From Phytopseudomonas punonensis (GTDB taxonomy: Bacteria > Pseudomonadota > Gammaproteobacteria > Pseudomonadales > Pseudomonadaceae), in contig NZ_FRBQ01000001.1 in the NCBI RefSeq assembly GCF_900142655.1, positions 870,115-934,114 on the forward strand: 64,000 bases of DNA. The letters are read 5' to 3'. Positions 58,489-64,000 of the stretch are shown in pieces. A program made the translations under genes and the position numbers. Each line of letters starts with the position of its first letter. Within the stretch, counting starts at the first letter, position 1. The notes under the pieces are model-generated. The model was given only the letters and a program-made list of their open reading frames with translations. It ran no database searches and was not told the DNA's origin.

Positions 58489-58968
58489 ATGACCCTGAAC
58501 ATCCGCCCTGCCGTACGCGAAGACGCTGCCCTGATTCTGCGCTTCATCACCGACCTGGCCATCTACGAGAAGGCCGAGCATGAGGTGAAGACCGATGTCG
58601 CCGGCATCGAAAGCAGCCTGTTCGGTGAGAGCAGCACGGCTCACGGCCTGATCTGCGAGCTGAGTGGCGAGCCCATTGGTTATGCAGTGTATTTCTTCAA
58701 CTACTCGACCTGGCTCGGCAAGCACGGCCTGTACCTGGAAGACCTGTACGTCACCCCGCAGCAGCGCGGCGTCGGTGCCGGCAAGGCGCTGCTACGCCAC
58801 CTGGCCAAGCTGGCAGTGGCGCGTGGTTGCGGGCGCTTCGAGTGGTCAGTACTGGACTGGAACACCCCGGCCATCGAGTTCTACGATTCCATCGGCGCCA
58901 AGCCGCAGAACGAGTGGATCGGCTATCGTCTGACCGGCGAAGCACTGACGAGCTTCGCCGCCGGCTGA
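58489..58968 (+). CDS. GNAT acetyltransferase, SSAT-like
   Basis: A 159-aa GNAT protein: IRPAVREDAALILRFITDLAIYEK at the N-terminus, acetyl-CoA loop QQRGVGAGKALL (~90-101) and a C-terminal EFYDSIGAKPQNEW. This pattern resembles spermidine/spermine or thialysine acetyltransferases. ATG 58489 has GGA 10 nt upstream; ATG 58480 is too close. It ends directly at the converging GST gene (0 nt between stops). Confidence 0.85.
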   Translation: MTLNIRPAVREDAALILRFITDLAIYEKAEHEVKTDVAGIESSLFGESSTAHGLICELSGEPIGYAVYFFNYSTWLGKHGLYLEDLYVTPQQRGVGAGKALLRHLAKLAVARGCGRFEWSVLDWNTPAIEFYDSIGAKPQNEWIGYRLTGEALTSFAAG

Positions 58969-59634
58969 TCAGTTGCCGAAGCGCGCCTTCATGTGGGCCA
59001 GGAACGGCCCCATCAGCGCGTCCTTGTCGGCCGCGATGCGCTGCACATTGGGGTTCTCGGCGAAGCGCCCGAGCAGTGCTTGGGCTTTCGGGAAATCCCC
59101 CAGCAGGTCGATGGCGAACACCTTGTGCGCCACGGCCGCGGCAAGATCGAGGCTGTACAGGAAATACAGGTCGGCCAGGCTCAGGCTATCGCCCGCCACA
59201 TAGGGCGAGAACCTGCCCAGGCGCTTGAGCGAATCGATACCCGCTAACAACTCCTCACGGCTCTTGGCCTGAATCGCCGGATCGACCTGCTGGCCGAAGA
59301 ACGCCTGGGCGTAGCAGGCCCGGGCCGGCAGCTCGATATACAGCTCGATATGCTTGGCCAGTTCACGCACCCGCGCCTGCTCGTAGGCGCCACTGGGCAG
59401 CAGTGCCGGCCCCTGCCCCAGCGCCTCGAGGTACTCGAGAATCGCCGACGTCTCGCTGATATAGCCCTGCTCGCACTGCAGCACCGGCACCTTGCCGCGC
59501 GGGCTGATTGCCAGGAACGCCTCATCGCGGGAGGTAAAAACTTGCACTTCCTCAAAGGGCAGGCCCTTTTCCAGCAGGGCGAGTTTGACCATGTTGTAAT
59601 AGTTGCTGACGCCGAAGCCATGGAGCCTGAGCAT
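58969..59634 (-). CDS. Glutathione S-transferase family protein
   Basis: A 221-aa protein: an N-terminal thioredoxin-like domain (MLRLHGFGVSNYYNMVKLALLEKG; GKVPVLQ with cis-Pro; ETSAILEYLE) and a C-terminal helical domain with an N-capping-type SLSLADLYFLYSL. Likely conjugates or binds glutathione. ATG 59634 is chosen over a frame start at 59682. Confidence 0.88.
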   Translation of the reverse strand: MLRLHGFGVSNYYNMVKLALLEKGLPFEEVQVFTSRDEAFLAISPRGKVPVLQCEQGYISETSAILEYLEALGQGPALLPSGAYEQARVRELAKHIELYIELPARACYAQAFFGQQVDPAIQAKSREELLAGIDSLKRLGRFSPYVAGDSLSLADLYFLYSLDLAAAVAHKVFAIDLLGDFPKAQALLGRFAENPNVQRIAADKDALMGPFLAHMKARFGN

Positions 59635-59836
59635 GGATACGTTTCCTCTGATAGGCGGGCCGGGCTGTCGGCCAGACGCCACACGCTAGCGACATTTGCC
59701 AGGTGCCGCCAGCGGCATTTCGGACAACTGGCCGCAGCCTCGAACGGCTGCTAATCTGCGCCCGCCCGACAGATCGGGATACGCCTGGCGGCGCCAGCTG
59801 CCGGAGATTTGCCAACCCACGGAATGGAGTTACCCC

Positions 59837-60079
59837 ATGAAGAACCTGTTCTTCTTCGACGCGATGCTCACCCCGAAAATCATCACCTTCGTCTACTGGT
59901 TGCTGCTGCTCAGCGTGACCGTGAGTGGCCTGACGATGATGTTCGGCGCCTACGGCAGCTTCATCGGTGGCCTCGGCACGCTGATCGGCGGCGCCATCGG
60001 TGCGCGTATCTGGTGCGAGCTGATGATCGTGCTGTTCAAGATTCACGAGAATCTGCAGAAAATCGCCAGCCGCGAGTGA
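59837..60079 (+). CDS. Small DUF4282-like membrane protein
   Basis: An 80-aa protein: FFFDAMLTPKIITFVYWLLLL then two membrane helices (~15-35 and 40-60) with a glycine-rich turn and a C-terminal IWCELMIVLFKIHENLQKI. This fits the DUF4282 pattern. Function unknown. ATG 59837 has GGAATGGAG upstream. Nothing else in the preceding 202 nt is recognisable. Confidence 0.75.
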   Translation: MKNLFFFDAMLTPKIITFVYWLLLLSVTVSGLTMMFGAYGSFIGGLGTLIGGAIGARIWCELMIVLFKIHENLQKIASRE

Positions 60080-60085
60080 CCCAGA

Positions 60086-60115
60086 CGTGCCAGCGTGGCG
60101 ATCCACACTGGCACG
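60086..60115. terminator. Hairpin between the DUF4282 gene and dgoA
   Basis: CGTGCCAGCGTGG / CCACACTGGCACG: a 13-nt stem with one mismatch, and a 4-nt loop, in the 43-nt convergent gap. Without T-tract but positioned for both genes. Confidence 0.6.
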
Positions 60116-60122
60116 AAGTGAC

Positions 60123-60746
60123 TCAGCGCTGGATTGCCTGCCAGGCAGCAACGAAGGCCGCCGCGTTATCGCCCACTTCACTGGCGCTCATGCCAGGTTT
60201 GTACAATGCCGAACCCAGCCCGAAGCCACTGGCGCCAGCATCCATATAGGGCGCCATGTTGGTCGGCGTGATGCCGCCCACCGGCAACAGCGCGATGTCC
60301 TTCGCGAACACTGCGCGCCATGCTTTGACGATCTGCGGGCTGAACTGCTCGGCCGGAAACAGCTTGAGTACCTGAGCCCCAGCCGCCAAAGCCGCAAAAC
60401 CTTCGCTTGGCGTTGCCACACCCGGCGCACTGAACAGCCCCAGCTTGCGGCTCGCCTGAATCACCTGCGCATTGCAGTTCGGCGAGACGATCAGCCGGCC
60501 ACCAGCCTGCGCCACGTCTTCGACCTGCTGAACACTGAGCACCGTACCAGCACCGATCAATGCTCGGTCGCTCAGCTCGGCGGCCAGCAGCTTGATGCTT
60601 TGCAGCGGCTGCGGTGAGTTCAGAGGAATCTCGATTATCCGGAAGCCGGCCTGATAAAGCGCCAGGCCAATCGGAACGATTTCCTGGGGCGTGACGCCAC
60701 GCAGGATGGCGATCAGTGGCAGCTCGCGCAGATAGGAATCGGACAT
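60123..60746 (-). CDS. dgoA: 2-dehydro-3-deoxy-6-phosphogalactonate aldolase
   Basis: A 207-aa KDPG/KDPGal aldolase: LPLIAILRGVTP, FRIIEIPLNSPQ with the general-acid/base Glu, GAGTVLS, and the Schiff-base Lys in VLKLFPAEQF. It cleaves KDPGal to pyruvate and glyceraldehyde 3-phosphate in D-galactonate catabolism. EIPLNSPQ favours DgoA over Eda. ATG 60746. It follows the IclR regulator by 58 nt; no dgoK or dgoD is nearby. Confidence 0.88.
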   Translation of the reverse strand: MSDSYLRELPLIAILRGVTPQEIVPIGLALYQAGFRIIEIPLNSPQPLQSIKLLAAELSDRALIGAGTVLSVQQVEDVAQAGGRLIVSPNCNAQVIQASRKLGLFSAPGVATPSEGFAALAAGAQVLKLFPAEQFSPQIVKAWRAVFAKDIALLPVGGITPTNMAPYMDAGASGFGLGSALYKPGMSASEVGDNAAAFVAAWQAIQR

Positions 60747-60804
60747 TACAGGCCCTCCTCGGGCGTGATGGAAACGGGATAAGCAGCAACTGAGAATTCG
60801 ATCA

Positions 60805-61596
60805 TCAGGGTCGCCAGCCCAGCTCGGCAGAAATGACAGCCGCACAGGCGATCACTTCAGGGCGTAGCTCATACAAGCGGGCTTCAGGCATATAGGGCAC
60901 GGCGCTGGCGACGCTCAAGGCCGCGACGATCTGCCCACCAGCATCGCGTATCGGTGCGGCGACACAGCGAATGCCCAGCTCGTTATCTTCCAAGTCGAGG
61001 CTGAAGCCACCGCTGGCATAGTCGCGCATTCGATCGCGGAAAACCTCCCAGGACGGCACGTCAGCAGTTTCGCGCTGCGCTGCACGCTGCTGGCGGCCTT
61101 GCTGATACAGCGCCAGCCATTCGGCTTCCTGCAGATCGAGCATCAGCGACTTGCCGATACCGGTCATCGCCAGCGGCATGCGCAGGCCTATTCGCGAGCG
61201 CATTTCCAGGCCGCGACTGCCTGGCAACTTCTCGATGTACAGCACATCACCGGCTTCGCGAACGCCCAGGTGCACGGTGTCCTGTGTGGCGTGCGAGAGC
61301 CGCTCGAGGTGCGGATGCGCCAGCTTTGCCAGCGGCATTTGCGCACGAGCCTTGTAACCGAGCTCGATCAGCCGCGGGCCCAATTGGTAGCCGCCACTGT
61401 TGCCGCCCAATGCACGCAAATAGCCCGCCTGCACCAATGCTGCGATCAGCCGGTGAGTGGTGCTGCGTGTGCAGCCGATGGCAGCGCTAATGTCGGCGAG
61501 GCTACGGGCGCCCTGAGCCACGGCTTCGATGACCGCGAGGCCGCGAAACAGTGCCTGGGCGCCAGCCGGCGCCTGATTGTCGGATTGTTCGAGCAT
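60805..61596 (-). CDS. IclR-family regulator, probably of galactonate/sugar-acid genes
   Basis: A 263-aa regulator: winged helix-turn-helix (ALFRGLAVIEAVAQGARSLADISAAIGCTRSTTHRLIAALVQAGYL, ~15-60) and the IclR effector domain (HPHLERLSHATQDTVHLGV; GIGKSLMLDL; GIRCVAAPIRDAGGQIVAALSV). ATG 61596. It heads a two-gene unit with dgoA, so it likely regulates that gene in response to a sugar-acid ligand. Confidence 0.87.
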   Translation of the reverse strand: MLEQSDNQAPAGAQALFRGLAVIEAVAQGARSLADISAAIGCTRSTTHRLIAALVQAGYLRALGGNSGGYQLGPRLIELGYKARAQMPLAKLAHPHLERLSHATQDTVHLGVREAGDVLYIEKLPGSRGLEMRSRIGLRMPLAMTGIGKSLMLDLQEAEWLALYQQGRQQRAAQRETADVPSWEVFRDRMRDYASGGFSLDLEDNELGIRCVAAPIRDAGGQIVAALSVASAVPYMPEARLYELRPEVIACAAVISAELGWRP

Positions 61597-61766
61597 GGGA
61601 TTCTCCAGACAACGGACTCTAGTCGGCCATGGCTCAATTCTCAATATGAGAAATATACTCCCATATTGCGGGAACATCCTGAGACAAGTGCATTTCGCGT
61701 GGTCAGCGGCCAACCGCCCTGTCTAAACTGGGGACTCTTTTCCCTGCATTCACTGGATCTGCCTAC

Positions 61767-62042
61767 ATGAGCGCTGCTGACGAAAACGACGACGAGTTCA
61801 CCGAAAACACTCTAGTTCAGGCCATCGAGAACCAGCTGGAGTCCGGCGAGCCAGCATTCGCTCAGGCGGTGCTGAACAAGTTGACGCTGGTCGGCCACGA
61901 GCGCGAAGAAAGCGTGCAGATGATGGCCATGGTGCTCGCCAATGAAGTGGATAGAATGCTGCGTGAGGATCGCCCGTTCGATGCTGAACGTTACGAGCGA
62001 CTGCTGCGCGCCCTACCAACGCTGCCAGACGACAACAACTGA
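61767..62042 (+). CDS. Small acidic protein of unknown function
   Basis: A 91-aa, strongly acidic, helical protein (ENTLVQAIENQLESGEPAFAQAVLNKLTLVGHEREESVQMMAMVLANEVDRML) with no signal peptide. I recall homologous small hypothetical genes near cyaA in other pseudomonads. No function can be assigned. Confidence 0.75.
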   Translation: MSAADENDDEFTENTLVQAIENQLESGEPAFAQAVLNKLTLVGHEREESVQMMAMVLANEVDRMLREDRPFDAERYERLLRALPTLPDDNN

Positions 62043-62112
62043 GCCGGTAGCGGCAGCACGCCATCTTCTGCCTTGCCCGGCGCGCTGGTAAGGTTGCTCG
62101 AACTCCCCGTGG

Positions 62113-62979
62113 ATGAGCTTACGGATGCGCCACTCCACAACTGCCAGCCTGTGCCTCGCACTGCTGCTTGCCACCAGCGCCCTGGCCTTAGGCCAGGAGG
62201 TGCTGCGTATTGGCGCCGAGGACGATTGGTACCCCTACACGGCCTATCGCGACGGCAAGATTCAGGGCATGTCGGTCGATATCGTTGAGGCCGCGTTCGC
62301 CGCCAGCGGCATCCCCATCGAACTGGTACCGTATCCCTATTCGCGCTGCATGCAGATGACCCAGGAAGGGCGGCTGGCCGCCTGCTTCAATACAGCCCCC
62401 GATCAGCGCGTCGACGAAGCCTTCCTGATTCCTCAGGAGCCGCTGTTCAGCGATGACATCCTGCTTTGGGCCCGCCGCAGTGACGCACCACAGGCCAGTA
62501 GCCCACAGAGCCTTGCCGGTCGCAAGGTGGCCGTGACCATCGGCTATGAGTACGGCGCACGCCTGGACAATGATCCGCAGGTCATTCGCGTACCCGTGCG
62601 CCGCGATCTCAGCGGTTTCCTGATGCTGCAGCATGAGCGGGTCGACTTCGTCGCCGCCTACCGCGGTACGGCACAAGCGCTGTTTCGCGAAAAGCCCGAG
62701 CTGCAGGGGCAGTTCGTGCCACTGGAAATTCTCGACAGCCCCACGCTCTACCTGAGTTTTTCTCGCAAGCTGCCCGGCGCTGATACAGTGATGACGCGCT
62801 TCGAGCAGGGCATCCGCAAGCTACGCAAGGATGGTCGTTATCAGGCCATTCTTGATCGCTGGCAGCATGCTCCAGCGAAGTGTCACCCGCTTGACTACAC
62901 TTCGCCTGCGGGCAAGATCCGCAACCCGCGGCCTACGCCGTGCACCACAACAATAGGCAGGAGTCACCATGGTCTTTAA
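62113..62979 (+). CDS. Periplasmic solute-binding protein (SBP_bac_3 type)
   Basis: A 288-aa protein: signal peptide ending near ALALG, then an amino-acid-type binding fold (VLRIGAEDDWYPYTAYRDGKIQGMSVDIVEAAFAA; MTQEGRLAACFNTAPDQR). No transport genes adjoin, so it may be an orphan receptor or scavenger. ATG 62113 or 62125 could be used. The last ~35 residues (after WQHAPAK) are Pro/Thr-rich, non-homologous in appearance, and run into the next gene's ribosome site, which is odd. Confidence 0.8.
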   Translation: MSLRMRHSTTASLCLALLLATSALALGQEVLRIGAEDDWYPYTAYRDGKIQGMSVDIVEAAFAASGIPIELVPYPYSRCMQMTQEGRLAACFNTAPDQRVDEAFLIPQEPLFSDDILLWARRSDAPQASSPQSLAGRKVAVTIGYEYGARLDNDPQVIRVPVRRDLSGFLMLQHERVDFVAAYRGTAQALFREKPELQGQFVPLEILDSPTLYLSFSRKLPGADTVMTRFEQGIRKLRKDGRYQAILDRWQHAPAKCHPLDYTSPAGKIRNPRPTPCTTTIGRSHHGL

Positions 62980-63214
62980 CGCCGATCTGGTCGCCGAACT
63001 GGAAATTCTTTTGCTGTTCAATCTGGGCAACGGCCAGGAGGGCCTGAAAATCCACCACGATGCCGCATCCTCCGCAGTCGCCGCTGCCGGACGCCTGCAT
63101 GACAAAGGCTTGATCACCCTACCCGACGGCGGCTACTTGACCCGACTGGGTCACGAAGCAGCCGAACACGCCCAAGGGCTGCGCACCATCCTCACCACTG
63201 CACGGGCAAGCTGA
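62969..63214 (+). CDS. TIGR02647-family protein
   Basis: An 81-aa protein matching the TIGR02647 pattern: FNADLVAELEILLLFNLGNGQEGLKIHHDA then RLHDKGLITLPDGGYLTRLGHEAAEHAQ, which looks like a winged-helix-type small domain. AGGAG precedes the ATG by 5 nt. It overlaps the solute-binding gene by 11 nt. Confidence 0.85.
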   Translation: MVFNADLVAELEILLLFNLGNGQEGLKIHHDAASSAVAAAGRLHDKGLITLPDGGYLTRLGHEAAEHAQGLRTILTTARAS

Positions 63215-63226
63215 CCACCTGAATGC

Positions 63227-63249
63227 GCCTGCCGCCTAACGCGGCAGGC
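63227..63249 (+). terminator. Hairpin downstream of the TIGR02647 gene
   Basis: A perfect 9-bp stem GCCTGCCGC / GCGGCAGGC, 5-nt loop, 12 nt past the stop. No T-run. It lies before cyaA. Confidence 0.6.
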
Positions 63250-63321
63250 CCCTCCCTGCGGCCATTGCGAGTAGGCACTGCGCGCCTGTAGGCTTGCTCA
63301 TCACCCGGCCGAGCCCGAGCA

Positions 63322-64000
63322 TGACGCGCCACCTCCCGCTGCGACCCGATATCGATGACGGCATCGACCGCAAGGTGCTGACGCAGCTGCGTGCACGCTT
63401 CCTGCGTATAAATCACGGCCGCCGGCAGCGCGCCATGCAGGCCCTGTCGAGCCGCCAGCAGCGGGTGCTGACGCTGCTGCCGCTGCTGTTTCACGTCAAT
63501 CACCCACTGCTGCCCGGCTATGTCTCGGCGCTGACGCCTGCTGGCCTGGCCGGCTTCGAGCCGAGCGCCGAGCTGCTCGCCGAAGCCCAGCGTCTGACTC
63601 GTTCGTTCGCCTACAAGCCGGCCCGTGCGCCGGCGCCAACGCCGATCCACGGCCTGTTTCTGATGGGCAGCCTGGGCACCGTGGCTCAGGCCGAACAGAG
63701 CGACATGGATTTGTGGGTCTGCCATGCCAGCGAGCTGGACAACGATGCCCGCAACGCCCTTCGCCGCAAGTGCGACCTGCTGCAGAGCTGGGCGGCCAGC
63801 CAGGGAACCGAAGCACACTTTTTCCTTATCGATCCCGAGCGCTTTCGCAGCGGCGACCGCGAAGCGCGGCTCACCTCGGACGACTGCGGTACCACCCAGC
63901 ACTTCCTGCTGCTCGACGAGTTCTATCGCACCGCCATCTGGCTCGCTGGTCGCACGCCGCTCTGGTGGTTGGTGCCGGCCATAGATGAGCATCGCTACGA
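63322..64000 (+). CDS. cyaA: Class I adenylate cyclase, 5' part (3' end outside window)
   Basis: The first ~226 codons of CyaA, open to the window edge. Catalytic nucleotidyltransferase-type motif GSLGTVAQAEQSDMDLWVCH is present with the two metal-binding Asp residues in SDMD. MTRHLPLRPDIDDGIDRKVLTQLRARFLRIN opens the protein. It makes cAMP for Vfr-type regulation. ATG 63322. The hairpin at 63227 ends the previous transcript. Confidence 0.93.

Overview
The window is a chromosomal segment of a Pseudomonas-type gammaproteobacterium. The evidence is a medium-chain-length PHA locus (phaC1-phaZ-phaD, phaF-phaI), the alginate regulators algP, algQ, algR and algZ, the pilMNOPQ type IV pilus operon divergent from ponA, and gene order that largely follows the hemE-to-phaI and algP-to-argH blocks of P. 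aeruginosa as I remember them. DNA is GC-rich with dense, often ATGA-overlapping operons. I saw no rRNA, tRNA, transposase, prophage or CRISPR array.

Region 1 (1-12966) is the accessory part. It opens inside the tail of an aryl-polyene (APE)-type type II fatty-acid/polyketide operon: ketosynthase, dehydratase, ketoreductase, ketosynthase. Three small exported proteins and a membrane ICMT/PEMT-type methyltransferase follow. Next comes a second lipid-assembly locus. A plus-strand operon encodes a hotdog dehydratase, an ABC exporter, an acyl carrier protein, a ketosynthase and a half-size chain-length-factor-like protein. It converges on a minus-strand operon of a DarA-like flavodoxin-fold protein, a DarB-like ketosynthase III, a small unknown protein and a BtrH-type acyltransferase. 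The set reads as dialkylresorcinol chemistry next to aryl-polyene chemistry, which is the flexirubin logic. It is the most interesting system here.

Region 2 (12998-48136) is core genome: a DUF2141 protein, hemE, gltD-gltB, a DamX-like SPOR ATPase, aroB-aroK, pilQPONM, ponA, malic enzyme, an M48 lipoprotein peptidase, a secreted nuclease, rpmE, priA, argS, a SPOR protein, hslVU, a DUF971 protein, then the PHA genes. phaC2, usually between phaZ and phaD, is absent.

Region 3 (48314-64000) joins phaI directly to algP: algP, algQ, the hemY-hemX-hemD-hemC run, algR-algZ and argH. After these come a P-loop kinase-like protein, a GNAT acetyltransferase, a glutathione S-transferase, a DUF4282 membrane protein, dgoA with an IclR regulator, a small acidic protein, a periplasmic solute-binding protein, a TIGR02647 protein and the 5' part of class I adenylate cyclase cyaA, cut by the window end.
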